Source: Micrococcales bacterium
GTDB lineage: Bacteria; Actinomycetota; Actinomycetes; Actinomycetales; Dermatophilaceae
Direction of reading: 5' to 3'
Length of the DNA: 6,159 bases
Assembly (NCBI GenBank): GCA_003157445.1
Contig: PMJN01000075.1
Coordinates: forward strand, 1-6,159
The notes beneath the pieces are model-generated. The model had not been told where the DNA came from and searched no databases. It was given only the letters and a program-made list of their open reading frames with translations. Numbering within the stretch: the first letter of the stretch is position 1; each line of letters starts with the position of its first letter. Position numbers and translations under genes: made by a program. Positions 1 to 6,159 of the stretch are shown in pieces.

Positions 1-491
1 GCGCCACGAGAGGTGGTCGTGATCTTGCCGGCGCCACAGGTGATCTGTCGGCTGACCAAGAACGGAATCAGAATGTCGGACAGCCTCTGAAACTCTCCGG
101 CCCGCCCGACCAGGTAGTTCTCATGACAGCCGTAGGAGTTGCCGGCGGAGTCAGTGTTGTTCTTGAAGACATAGATCTCCCCGGCCACACCCTCATCGCC
201 GATTCGTTGCTGGGCGTCGGCCACGAGTCCCTCGACGATGCGCTCTCCGGCCTTGTCATGGGTGACCAGCTGCCGGACGTCGTCACATTCGGGTGTGGCG
301 TACTCGGGGTGGCTGCCCACGTCGAGATACAGCCGGGAGCCGTTGGCAAGAAAGACATTCGACGACCGCCCCCACGACACGACCTTGCGGAAGAGGTAGC
401 GCGCCACCTCGTCGGGAGTCAGCCGTCGCTGACCGTCAAACGTGCACGTAACCCCGTACTCGTTCTCGATACCGAAGATGCGGCGATCCAT
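1..491 (-). CDS. pafA: Pup--protein ligase PafA, N-terminal 163 codons (partial, runs off left edge)
   Basis: PafA uses ATP to join the C-terminal glutamate of Pup to lysine side chains of target proteins, marking them for the proteasome. The reading frame starts at ATG 491-489 and stays open to the window edge, covering about a third of a protein that is usually around 450-480 residues. It begins [13 protein letters not shown], the PafA/Dop glutamine-synthetase-like start with the metal/ATP-binding Glu9. It continues with [14 protein letters not shown] (residues 55-68) and [17 protein letters not shown] (110-126), both nearly identical to my memory of Mycobacterium PafA. The early [19 protein letters not shown] segment is PafA-like; Dop differs here. 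The gene is divergent from the Scy-like gene and separated from prcA by three genes. Only two bases separate the nearest GAGG from the ATG, and a good promoter lies just upstream, so translation may be leaderless. Identity as PafA rather than Dop is highly likely. Confidence 0.96.
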   Translation of the reverse strand, partial: MDRRIFGIENEYGVTCTFDGQRRLTPDEVARYLFRKVVSWGRSSNVFLANGSRLYLDVGSHPEYATPECDDVRQLVTHDKAGERIVEGLVADAQQRIGDEGVAGEIYVFKNNTDSAGNSYGCHENYLVGRAGEFQRLSDILIPFLVSRQITCGAGKITTTSRG

Positions 492-497
492 GACCTC

Positions 498-526
498 ACT
501 CTAAGGAGTGGCCAGCAACCTGGTAA
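498..526 (-). promoter_or_regulatory. candidate leaderless promoter of pafA
   Basis: On the minus strand a -35-like TTACCA (526-521, four of six matches to TTGACA) is followed after 17 bases by a -10-like TAGAGT (503-498), which fits the actinobacterial TANNNT pattern. Six bases (GAGGTC) then separate it from the pafA ATG at 491. This spacing would put the transcription start at or beside the A of the ATG, giving a leaderless or nearly leaderless message. Assigned from pattern and spacing only; no expression data are available. Confidence 0.5.
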
Positions 527-649
527 GGGGTGGGCACGGCCCGTCCTCAGCCATTTTCGGTTTCCACACATTAGAGGACAAACCGGGCGGGCACGCCGCT
601 GGCCGCTGTCGGGCCGAGCACCGGTCCACCCAGTGGTCCAGTTCCCTTT

Positions 650-681
650 CGGACAAGCGGACCTTGGCAGCAAAATACCGT
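650..681 (+). promoter_or_regulatory. candidate leaderless promoter of the scy-like/filP-like operon
   Basis: A TANNNT-type -10 hexamer, TACCGT, lies at 676-681, six bases before the ATG at 688. That geometry would start the transcript at the ATG. The -35 is poor: CGGACA at 650-655 shares GACA with the consensus but leaves a 20-base spacer. No convincing Shine-Dalgarno precedes the ATG (GGGA at 682-685 is only two bases away), which is consistent with leaderless translation. Upstream, GGTCCA is repeated at 623-628 and 635-640, possibly part of an operator. Otherwise I see nothing coding between 492 and 687. Confidence 0.35.
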
Positions 682-687
682 GGGATC

Positions 688-2217
688 ATGGGACGCGTGA
701 CAGCACCACCAGGAGCCCTCGACGAGTCGTCGAAGGACGCCGTCCCAAGCCCCGAACAGTCCAGCCCGACCGCCTTCGGGCTGTTGTCCCGGGCGCAGGT
801 CATCGCCGATCACCTTCGCTCGGAGGTTGAGGCGGAGGTCGCCGCACTGCGCGCAGAGGCCAACGCGGGCCACGACGAGGCCAGACGCCTGCTGATCGAT
901 GCCTCAAATGTTCACGAGGACGCCCTCAGTGCCCAGCGTTCGGCCGTGGCCCGGTTGCATGAGGCGCAACAAGAGGCGGCCCAGCTGGTCGCAGACGCTT
1001 CCGACCAGGCGACTTTGGTCGCCGCCGCCGCCGACCTCACGAGCGAGAGCCTCCTTGCCAGCACGCAGACTGAAGCCGACGAGATCCGCAACATCGCCAA
1101 GGTCGAGGACCTACGGTTGCGGCAGCTGGCGACCACCGAGCTCGAGCGGGCACGCAAGGACAACGCGACACTTCTGTCCGAGTCTGCGGCGCAGATCGAG
1201 TCCCACCAGAGCCAGGTCAGCGCGCAGCTGGCACAGTTGGTTGAGGAGGCCACCCAGCGTGCAACCTCGATCCACACCGCCGCGCAGGCCACCTGCGACG
1301 AGCTCCTCTCACGGGCCAACGCCGAAGCCGGCGCAACCCATGATCTGACCAGCCAGGAGCTCGACGATGCACGCTCCGAAACGGCCGAGCTCAGGTCAAC
1401 CGCAGCCGCCGAGGTCGCCTCCACCCGCGAGGCCGCCAACGCCGAGGCCGAGCGAGTCCTCGGTGATGCCGCCGAACAGTTGCACTGGACCGAGGAAACC
1501 ATCGCGTCGTTGCTGTTGAGCGCCAAAGTCGAAGCCGATCGGCTGCGCCTGGCAGACCACGAAGCCACCTCCATCCATATGGCCACCCGTCGCCGTCAGC
1601 TGCGAGACCTTATATCTCGTGTCTCTCTGCGGGTACGAACCGACGTGGCCGAGGCCGCAGCTGAGGCCGAGCGGCTGCGCGCCCAGGCCAATGCCATTCT
1701 CGCAGCCGCCGACAAGGACACCATGCTCACCCGAGAACACGCTCGGGCGCATGCCGAAAGGGTCATCACCGAGGCGGACCTGACCGCAAAGGCGGCGCTC
1801 GAGCGAGGCCAGCGACGACTTGACGAGGCCGAGAACGGAGCCAGGCTGGTGCGTGAGCGGGCTGCAGAAGCGGTATCTCAACTTCAGAGCCAGGCCCACC
1901 AACACCGCCGAACGGTCCGCGACGAGGCAAGCGCGACCCTCGCGTCGGCTCGAGCCGAGGCCGACACCAGCCGGGCCGAGGCTCGCGAGATGCTCACGAA
2001 GGCACGCGCGGAGGTCAAGGTCCTGGCCGATCGACGCGATGACATCACAGCACAGCTTGGCCATCTCTCAGGGGTGATCGAGGCCCTTGCCGTGCCCGAG
2101 CACTCTGCGATGGCTGCAGGGGTCTCCAATACGGCCGCGCCAGAATGCGATGCCACTCCCGAAGACGCAAGACCCAACCTCTCCCCCACCGCCAACGCCA
2201 CGACAGGAACCCGATGA
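688..2217 (+). CDS. Scy-like long coiled-coil polarity/scaffold protein
   Basis: A 509-residue protein made almost entirely of Ala, Glu, Arg, Gln, Leu and Asp. It has no proline between residue 27 and residue 470 and very few glycines, as expected of one long coiled coil of about 440 residues. It has no signal peptide or membrane segment, so it should be cytoplasmic. Repeated AEAERLRAQA- and ARAEADTSRAEA-like stretches resemble Streptomyces Scy, a scaffold that organises tip growth with DivIVA and FilP. A C-terminal module follows (DRRDDITAQLGHLSGVIEAL, 448-467), then a short Pro/Thr/Ala-rich tail. The best support is context: the next gene is FilP-like, as scy is next to filP in Streptomyces. 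It is much shorter than Streptomyces Scy (over 1,200 residues from memory). The frame stays open upstream to a GTG at 508, but that extension would cover the divergent promoter region and looks non-helical. ATG 688 was therefore chosen; GTG 697 is possible. Function is inferred from similarity and neighbour. Confidence 0.85.
   Translation: MGRVTAPPGALDESSKDAVPSPEQSSPTAFGLLSRAQVIADHLRSEVEAEVAALRAEANAGHDEARRLLIDASNVHEDALSAQRSAVARLHEAQQEAAQLVADASDQATLVAAAADLTSESLLASTQTEADEIRNIAKVEDLRLRQLATTELERARKDNATLLSESAAQIESHQSQVSAQLAQLVEEATQRATSIHTAAQATCDELLSRANAEAGATHDLTSQELDDARSETAELRSTAAAEVASTREAANAEAERVLGDAAEQLHWTEETIASLLLSAKVEADRLRLADHEATSIHMATRRRQLRDLISRVSLRVRTDVAEAAAEAERLRAQANAILAAADKDTMLTREHARAHAERVITEADLTAKAALERGQRRLDEAENGARLVRERAAEAVSQLQSQAHQHRRTVRDEASATLASARAEADTSRAEAREMLTKARAEVKVLADRRDDITAQLGHLSGVIEALAVPEHSAMAAGVSNTAAPECDATPEDARPNLSPTANATTGTR
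2205..2209 (+). promoter_or_regulatory. ribosome binding site deciding the filP-like start
   Basis: AGGAA lies four bases before the ATG at 2214, and the core AGGA leaves five. The open frame reaches back to an ATG at 2145, but that start would add 23 basic residues with no homology and a 73-base overlap with the upstream gene. The start at 2214 gives the DivIVA-type N-terminus and a 4-base ATGA overlap with the preceding stop. Confidence 0.7.
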
Positions 2218-3314
2218 CCGATTCCAGCACCCACTTCCGCAGCGTCCTCCGCGGATACGACCCCGCCCAAGTAGACACCCATGTTCACGAGCTGGCCAAG
2301 GCCACTGCTGCAGCACGCCAGGAGGCTGCCGAGCGCACCATTGAGGTCAGCAAGCTCGAGGCTGCTCATAGCCAGCTCAGGAACGAGGTGGAACGTCACG
2401 TGCAGCGGGCACGGACGCTCGAGGAGGAGCAGATGAAGGCATCAGCGCCTACCTATGCGACTCTCGGCGAGCGCATCGGCTCGATCCTGACGCTGGCAGA
2501 CAAGGAAGCCACCGAGCTGAGGTCACGGGCTCAGGCAGACGCGGCCAACCATCACGCTCTGGCCGATGAAAGCGCACTAGCTGTCCGTCGGGACGCCGAA
2601 CACTACGCGGAGGAGATGCGCAGCGCCGCCAAGGCCGAGGCCGCTCGCTTCATGGAGGATGCCAAACGTCAGGCCGACAGCGTCATGGATGACGCAGACC
2701 GCCAGGCAATGGCCCGGCGCGAAGAAGCCGAAGCCGTGTACGAGCGCTCCCGCGCCAAGTCTGCATCGGCAGCGGTCGACTTCGAGACCACCCTTGCGGC
2801 CCGCCGGGACGCCTCGGCGTTGGAGTTCGCGGCCGAAGTCACTGCCGCAGAGCAGCAGCTGGCCACCGTCCGGCTGCAGTCGGAACAAACCCGCATCGAG
2901 TCCGAGCAGTCACAGCAGGAAGCCTCAACCAGGTCCGAGCAGCAGCTGGAGCAGGCGATGAACCACGCGCACACGCTGGTCTCTGAAGCCAAGACCAAAG
3001 CTGAGCGCATCCGGGGCGACTCGGAGCGCGAGCTGGCTGCCGCGACCCAACGTCGCGACAGCATCAACGCCCAGCTCAGCAATGTCCGCCAGATGCTCGC
3101 AGCCCTGGGTGGTGTCGCGGTCGGAAACGCGTTGGAAATGGCCGAGCCTGCTGCCAGCCAGCCCAAGGCGACCACTGGCGCCACTGCTGGCGACCAGCCC
3201 AAGGCCGCTGCTGCAGCCACCAAGGTGCAGAAGGCTGTTACTGCCGAGCCGACGGCCACCGCAGTCGATGACCGTAAGGCTGGCCCGAACCAGAGTGTCG
3301 GCGCCAAGAGCTAA
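2214..3314 (+). CDS. filP: FilP-like DivIVA-domain coiled-coil protein
   Basis: A 366-residue cytoplasmic coiled-coil protein resembling Streptomyces FilP, an intermediate-filament-like protein that interacts with DivIVA and Scy and supports cell stiffness and polar growth. Such proteins are often misannotated as 'cellulose-binding'. The N-terminus carries the DivIVA-type signature FRSVLRGYDPAQVD (8-21). Next come a conserved APTYATLGERIGSILTLADKEA block (78-99) and a long Ala/Glu/Arg/Gln-rich coiled coil to about residue 275. The hallmark ATQRRDSINAQLSNVRQMLA (277-296) closely matches the FilP C-terminal block as I remember it. The last 66 residues form a low-complexity Ala/Pro/Thr/Lys tail, probably disordered. 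The start codon overlaps the stop of the Scy-like gene by four bases, so the two are translationally coupled and likely made together. An inverted repeat follows the stop. Family assignment is strong; the role in this organism, which may not be filamentous, is inferred. Confidence 0.88.
   Translation: MTDSSTHFRSVLRGYDPAQVDTHVHELAKATAAARQEAAERTIEVSKLEAAHSQLRNEVERHVQRARTLEEEQMKASAPTYATLGERIGSILTLADKEATELRSRAQADAANHHALADESALAVRRDAEHYAEEMRSAAKAEAARFMEDAKRQADSVMDDADRQAMARREEAEAVYERSRAKSASAAVDFETTLAARRDASALEFAAEVTAAEQQLATVRLQSEQTRIESEQSQQEASTRSEQQLEQAMNHAHTLVSEAKTKAERIRGDSERELAAATQRRDSINAQLSNVRQMLAALGGVAVGNALEMAEPAASQPKATTGATAGDQPKAAAAATKVQKAVTAEPTATAVDDRKAGPNQSVGAKS
3158..3205 (+). repeat. 12-bp direct repeat in the filP-like tail
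   Basis: CCAGCCCAAGGC occurs at 3158-3169 and again at 3194-3205, exactly 36 bases (12 codons) apart in the same frame, so both copies encode QPKA. It lies in the low-complexity C-terminal tail and could be a remnant of a small in-frame duplication, or simply biased codon use. Confidence 0.45.
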
Positions 3315-3330
3315 CTGCCAAGCACGTCAC

Positions 3331-3367
3331 CGCGGCTGGCCGGTTCTTCAGGGATCAGCCAGCCGCG
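3331..3367. terminator. probable bidirectional terminator hairpin between convergent operons
   Basis: CGCGGCTGGC (3331-3340) and GCCAGCCGCG (3358-3367) form a perfect 10-bp GC-rich inverted repeat around a 17-base loop. It begins 17 bases after the filP-like stop and lies 36 bases beyond the stop of the leftward reductase gene. No U-tract follows on either strand, which is common for high-GC actinobacterial terminators. An alternative pairing, GGATCA (3352-3357) with TGATCC (3374-3379), overlaps it and might compete. Confidence 0.7.
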
Positions 3368-3402
3368 TTGGATTGATCCGCTGCCCCTGAGCCGGTCGGT
3401 GA

Positions 3403-4254
3403 TCAGCCCACTAGATGGGCGAAGGACTCAGGTTCGGCGGCAAGAAACTCAGAAAGAGTCATTGGGCGCCGACCGGTGAGGTGCTCGATCGTGTGACTGG
3501 TCACCGAGCCTTCACCGGTGTCGAGCATCAGGTAGGAGCCGATCCAGCCCTCGACGAGCCAGTCAGGATTGCCTGCGCGGGAGGCTCTGGCCTCGGCCAG
3601 GGACTCTGCCTGGTAGGTAATGGCGTGGCGCGTCACCTTGGTCAGAATGCGGGCGGTCTCCTGCAGGTCGATCGCGTGAGGACCTGACACGTCATAGATC
3701 TGCCCTTCATGGCCGGGCTCGACCAACAGCACGGCCGCCAGCCGCGCCACGTCGGCCCGAGCCACCCAAGCCAGGCGACCGTGCCCAGCCGGGGCCCGAA
3801 TCACTCCGTCGGTCCCCACGAAATGGGGCGCAACGTCCGCGTACAGCGAGTTGCGCATCGAGGTCAGGCTGATCCCCGCCGCCCTGATCGCCACCTCGGT
3901 GGCGCTGTGGTCTTGGGCGAACGGAAAGGTGGCATGAGGGGCGGCACCCATGAACGAGGTGTAGACGATGCGCTCGATTCCCGCCAGACGAGCACCCTGG
4001 ATGGCTTTGCGATGCAATGAGATCCGATCAGGGTCCTCACGGCCGGACACGAGGAACAAGGTCCCCACGCCGTCAAGGGCCTTGGCCATCGCCTCGGAGT
4101 CCTCGTATTCCGCGACGGCAACCTCCGCGCCCGGCAGCCGCGGCGCCATGGTGGGGTTACGAACGATCAACCGCTGTTGGACGCCTCGGCTAGCCAGCTC
4201 ACGGGCGACCCGGCCGCCGAGGTCACCGGTGGCACCGGTGACCGCGATGGTCAT
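3403..4254 (-). CDS. NmrA-family atypical short-chain dehydrogenase/reductase (QorB-like NAD(P)H oxidoreductase)
   Basis: A 283-residue Rossmann-fold protein. The N-terminus [10 protein letters not shown] (6-15) is the dinucleotide-binding glycine motif of NmrA-type atypical SDRs. Arg32-Asn33 after the second strand (VRNP) fits recognition of the NADP 2'-phosphate. Further family-like blocks are IERIVYTSF (93-101), MRNSLYAD (133-140), [15 protein letters not shown] (163-177) and YDVSGP (187-192). The classical SDR YxxxK pair is not evident, as usual for this family, whose members include quinone oxidoreductase QorB and redox-sensing regulators without catalysis. The substrate cannot be told. 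No signal peptide or membrane segment is present, so it is cytosolic. The ATG overlaps the prcA stop by four bases (ATGA) with only a weak GGAT ribosome site, so translation probably depends on coupling to prcA. It is therefore likely the last gene of the proteasome operon. Enzyme versus sensor remains open. Confidence 0.88.
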   Translation of the reverse strand: MTIAVTGATGDLGGRVARELASRGVQQRLIVRNPTMAPRLPGAEVAVAEYEDSEAMAKALDGVGTLFLVSGREDPDRISLHRKAIQGARLAGIERIVYTSFMGAAPHATFPFAQDHSATEVAIRAAGISLTSMRNSLYADVAPHFVGTDGVIRAPAGHGRLAWVARADVARLAAVLLVEPGHEGQIYDVSGPHAIDLQETARILTKVTRHAITYQAESLAEARASRAGNPDWLVEGWIGSYLMLDTGEGSVTSHTIEHLTGRRPMTLSEFLAAEPESFAHLVG

Positions 4255-5054
4255 GAACGATCCGGCTTGGGTCGCTGGGGGGGTTTGCTCTTGCCGGTCA
4301 GCGTGTCATGTCGACCTGGCGCCGGGTCATCGTCGGCAGGCAGGTCCATCGTGGAGTCCGCGCTGCTAAGCAGTGCGTCCAGCAAAGGCCCCACCAGACG
4401 GCGGAAGGTGCGCCGAGGGCGCGCCCGGTCGAGCACCGCGACCTCGAGCTGGGTTGGGGCCAGAGTGCGTTCTGGCCCACCGGCCGGATCCTGGCGCAGC
4501 AGGTCGACAGCCAGGCCCAGAGCGTTGCCCAGGCTCATGCCCGGCGTCCACCGCTCCTGCAGACCAGTAGTGATCTGCTCTCCGGCGCCCCCCATGGCGA
4601 TGAAACCCTGCTCGTCGGCAACCGAGCCGTCATAGGTCAGGCGGTAGATCTGATCCTGTTCGGCGCTCTGGCCGACCTCGGCCACAACAATCTCGACCTC
4701 GTAGGGCTTGGACTCCTGGGTGAACACGGTGCCCAACGTCTGGGCGTAGGCATTGGCCAGACCTCGCGCGGTGACATCGCTGCGATCGTAGGAGTAGCCA
4801 CGCAGGTCGGCGTAGCGGACGCCGGCCACGCGCAGGTTCTCGAACTCGTTGTACTTGCCGGCTGCGGCAAACGCGATCCGGTCGTAGATCTCAGACACCT
4901 TGTGCAGGGCTCGAGAGGGGTTCTCGGCTACGAAGGCGATCCCGCGGTCGTAGCCCAGGACCACCACGGAGCGACCTCGCGCGATGCCCTTGCGGGCGTA
5001 GTCCGCCCGGTCCTTCATGAGCTGCTCGGGCGAGACGTAGAACGGCATGGTCAT
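4251..5054 (-). CDS. prcA: 20S proteasome subunit alpha PrcA
   Basis: The alpha subunit forms the outer heptameric rings of the 20S core, gates substrate entry and docks the ATPase ring (Mpa/ARC). The protein has 267 residues. The N-terminal gate [20 protein letters not shown] is followed by [12 protein letters not shown] (20-31) and [20 protein letters not shown] (41-60). The blocks [13 protein letters not shown] (63-75), [13 protein letters not shown] (100-112), KPYEVE (116-121) and YDGSVADE (141-148) all match my memory of Mycobacterium PrcA closely. A 35-40-residue Pro/Asp/Lys-rich tail makes it about 20 residues longer than the mycobacterial protein. ATG 5054 is preferred over ATG 5048 because GGAGG lies six bases upstream and the start overlaps the prcB stop by four bases. 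A run of seven C (4283-4277 on the minus strand) lies in the tail shortly before the coupled reductase gene. Confidence 0.98.
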   Translation of the reverse strand: MTMPFYVSPEQLMKDRADYARKGIARGRSVVVLGYDRGIAFVAENPSRALHKVSEIYDRIAFAAAGKYNEFENLRVAGVRYADLRGYSYDRSDVTARGLANAYAQTLGTVFTQESKPYEVEIVVAEVGQSAEQDQIYRLTYDGSVADEQGFIAMGGAGEQITTGLQERWTPGMSLGNALGLAVDLLRQDPAGGPERTLAPTQLEVAVLDRARPRRTFRRLVGPLLDALLSSADSTMDLPADDDPAPGRHDTLTGKSKPPQRPKPDRS

Positions 5055-5884
5055 CGGGCACCTCCGGGGTTGCCACGGCGGTCGGCGACGATCTGCTCGA
5101 CCACGGCGGCCAGGGAGTCGTCATCCAGGAATCGCAGCCCCTCGGCATCCACGACGGCCAGCGTCGGCCAGATCCGCCGGCTCAGGTCGGGACCCCCGGT
5201 GGCTGAGTCGTCGTCGGCGGCGTCGTAGAGCGCTTCTACAGCCACCCGGATCGCCGCGGGCGAGTCCATGCCAGGGTGCCAGAGCTTCTTCATCGCACCT
5301 CGGGCGAACAAGGAGCCCGAGCCCACACTGTGGTGGTCATGTTCCTCGTAACAGCCGCCCGAGACGTCATAGGAGAAGATCCGGCCAGTCATGGAGGGCA
5401 GATCGAAGCCGGCGAACATCGGAACCACGGACAGACCCTGCATCGCCATCGCGAGGTTCGAGCGGATCATGGTCGCCAGCCGGTTCGCCTTGCCCTCAAG
5501 GGAGAGCAGCGTGCCCTCGATCTTCTCGTAATGCTCCAGCTCGACCTGGAACAGCTTCACGATCTCGATGGCCAGACCCGCGGTGCCGGCAATCCCCACG
5601 GCCGAGTACTGGTCCGCGGCGAACACCTTCTCCATGTCGCGGTTGGCTATCAGGTTGCCCATGGTGGCCCGGCGGTCCCCGGCCATCACGATTCCACCGC
5701 CATAGGTCAGTGCCACGATCGTCGTACCGTGCGGAAGGTCAAAGGTGCCACTGAGCGGCAGCGGACGCCGTGATGGCAGCAACTCGGGAGAGTGCACGCC
5801 GATGAACTCGGTGAAGGACGAGGAACCAGTGGTCATGAAAGCTGCGGGCAAACGTCCTTCGCCGCCCCCAGAGCGCAGGTTCAC
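5051..5884 (-). CDS. prcB: 20S proteasome subunit beta PrcB (with propeptide)
   Basis: The beta subunit carries the proteolytic site of the 20S core, an N-terminal threonine nucleophile exposed by self-cleavage. The protein has 277 residues. The cleavage site [10 protein letters not shown] predicts a 53-residue propeptide and mature Thr1 at residue 54. The other catalytic residues follow at the canonical spacing: Asp17 (residue 70, in [11 protein letters not shown]) and Lys33 (residue 86, in RDMEKVF). [15 protein letters not shown] (187-201) and [16 protein letters not shown] (218-233) are further PrcB signatures. The propeptide contains [14 protein letters not shown], similar to the mycobacterial one. 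The GTG start at 5884 overlaps the pup stop as GTGA and is preceded by an AAGGGTGG-like ribosome site. An internal ATG at 5836 has no ribosome site and would shorten the propeptide to 37 residues, so it is less likely. Confidence 0.98.
   Translation of the reverse strand: MNLRSGGGEGRLPAAFMTTGSSSFTEFIGVHSPELLPSRRPLPLSGTFDLPHGTTIVALTYGGGIVMAGDRRATMGNLIANRDMEKVFAADQYSAVGIAGTAGLAIEIVKLFQVELEHYEKIEGTLLSLEGKANRLATMIRSNLAMAMQGLSVVPMFAGFDLPSMTGRIFSYDVSGGCYEEHDHHSVGSGSLFARGAMKKLWHPGMDSPAAIRVAVEALYDAADDDSATGGPDLSRRIWPTLAVVDAEGLRFLDDDSLAAVVEQIVADRRGNPGGAR
5061..5065 (-). promoter_or_regulatory. ribosome binding site of prcA
   Basis: GGAGG on the minus strand lies six bases before the ATG at 5054, inside the 3' end of prcB. 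Its spacing to the second in-frame ATG (5048) would be twelve, so it supports the upstream start. It is the strongest internal ribosome site of the operon together with that of pup. Confidence 0.75.
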
Positions 5885-6087
5885 TGGCCACCCTTCTGCA
5901 CGAAACCGCGCACGAACTCTTCAGCGTTGGATTCGAGAACACCATCGATCTCGTCCAGGACGCTGTCAATGTCATCATCGAGCGCATCCTTGCGGGCCGT
6001 TGCCTCGGGGGTGGCGGCAGTGGGCTCGGGCTCTTCGTCCGGGGCGTCCTCGCGACGCTGGGGTGCTCTGTGCTCCTGGCTTGGCAT
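5881..6087 (-). CDS. pup: prokaryotic ubiquitin-like protein Pup
   Basis: Pup is the small disordered tag that PafA attaches to lysines of proteins destined for the proteasome. The protein has 68 residues. The C-terminal half [20 protein letters not shown] (37-56) continues into [12 protein letters not shown] (57-68) and is nearly the same as mycobacterial Pup, including the helix that binds the Mpa/ARC coiled coil. It ends in Gln, not Glu, so Dop must deamidate it to expose Glu before ligation. The N-terminal 35 residues are acidic and Pro/Ala-rich, disordered and variable as usual. The open frame extends to a GTG at 6099, but that GTG sits on the ribosome binding site. GGAGG is five bases before ATG 6087, so ATG 6087 is the better start and is close to the usual length of about 64. 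It is first of four overlapping genes. Confidence 0.97.
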   Translation of the reverse strand: MPSQEHRAPQRREDAPDEEPEPTAATPEATARKDALDDDIDSVLDEIDGVLESNAEEFVRGFVQKGGQ

Positions 6088-6092
6088 CTGTT

Positions 6093-6097
6093 CCTCC
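6093..6097 (-). promoter_or_regulatory. ribosome binding site of pup, deciding the start
   Basis: GGAGG on the minus strand is followed by AACAG and the ATG at 6087. The longer reading frame from GTG 6099 would translate through this site and add only MEEQ, which argues against it. Confidence 0.85.
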
Positions 6098-6125
6098 ACA
6101 GGCTTTGATCGGGTCCGGCACCGGC

Positions 6126-6139
6126 CTTACTCAGGTAAG
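6126..6139. repeat. small palindrome upstream of pup
   Basis: CTTAC-TCAG-GTAAG forms a 5-bp inverted repeat with a 4-base centre, flanked on both sides by CCGG (6121-6124 and 6144-6147). It lies about 40 bases before the pup start. It could be an operator or a weak hairpin at the end of an upstream gene. No promoter hexamers and no gene end can be supported in 6088-6159. Confidence 0.3.
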
Positions 6140-6159
6140 AACACCGGAAAACGTTCGTC

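Noticed and set aside
508..687. N-terminal extension of the Scy-like frame from GTG 508
   Set aside because: The 60 added residues are not helical, have no recognisable similarity, start next to the pafA promoter and cover the candidate promoter at 676-681. ATG 688 fits better.
123..830. Plus-strand open frame of 235 codons over pafA
   Set aside because: It is antisense to clearly conserved PafA sequence and its translation has no recognisable family; this is a codon-bias shadow in high-GC DNA.
912..2064. Two long antisense open frames (224 and 222 codons) across the Scy-like gene
   Set aside because: Ser/Ala/Arg-rich translations are what the complement of Ala/Glu/Arg coiled-coil codons produces. 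No ribosome site or family was seen.
2145..2213. Upstream ATG start for the filP-like gene
   Set aside because: It would add 23 very basic residues without similarity; ATG 2214 has AGGA at good spacing, a 4-base overlap and gives the DivIVA-type N-terminus.
4308..5754. Plus-strand open frames of 306 and 235 codons opposite prcA and prcB
   Set aside because: The minus strand holds unmistakable proteasome subunits; the antisense translations are of biased composition and unrecognisable.
6088..6159. Possible 3' end of dop upstream of pup
   Set aside because: One frame on the minus strand ends in TAA near 6127, but the ten visible codons cannot be matched to a Dop C-terminus, so no gene is called.
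1..6159. Mobile element, CRISPR array, tRNA or rRNA
   Set aside because: No transposase-like frame, terminal inverted repeats, regularly spaced repeats or structured RNA signature was seen.

Overview
The window comes from a high-GC Gram-positive bacterium (Actinomycetota). The evidence is a complete Pup-proteasome module (Pup, PrcB, PrcA and the start of the ligase PafA) together with a pair of long coiled-coil proteins resembling Scy and FilP of Streptomyces. A member of the Propionibacteriaceae or a related group would fit, but the sequence alone does not settle genus or species.

Layout, left to right. (1) 1-491, minus strand: the first 163 codons of pafA, running off the left edge. (2) 492-687: a divergent intergenic region of 196 bp. 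It holds a good candidate promoter for pafA and a weaker one for the rightward genes, both placed so that transcription would start at or next to the ATG (leaderless). (3) 688-3314, plus strand: two coiled-coil genes overlapping by 4 bases (ATGA). The first is a Scy-like protein of 509 residues; the second is a FilP-like protein of 366 residues with a DivIVA-type N-terminus. (4) 3315-3402: an 88-bp convergent gap with a perfect 10-bp inverted repeat, probably a shared terminator. (5) 3403-6087, minus strand: four genes transcribed leftward in the order pup, prcB, prcA, NmrA-type oxidoreductase. Each overlaps the next by exactly 4 bases. (6) 6088-6159: 72 bases upstream of pup with its ribosome binding site and a small palindrome. 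No gene can be supported there; dop often lies just beyond in relatives.

How the genes fit together. PafA ligates Pup to lysines of target proteins. Pup here ends in Gln, so it would first need deamidation by Dop, which is not in the window. The PrcA/PrcB 20S core degrades the tagged proteins. The NmrA-type reductase is translationally coupled to prcA, which suggests co-expression, but its link to the proteasome is unknown. The Scy/FilP-like pair would build polar or cytoskeletal coiled-coil scaffolds. It sits between prcA and pafA, splitting the proteasome locus. No mobile element, tRNA, rRNA or CRISPR array was seen.
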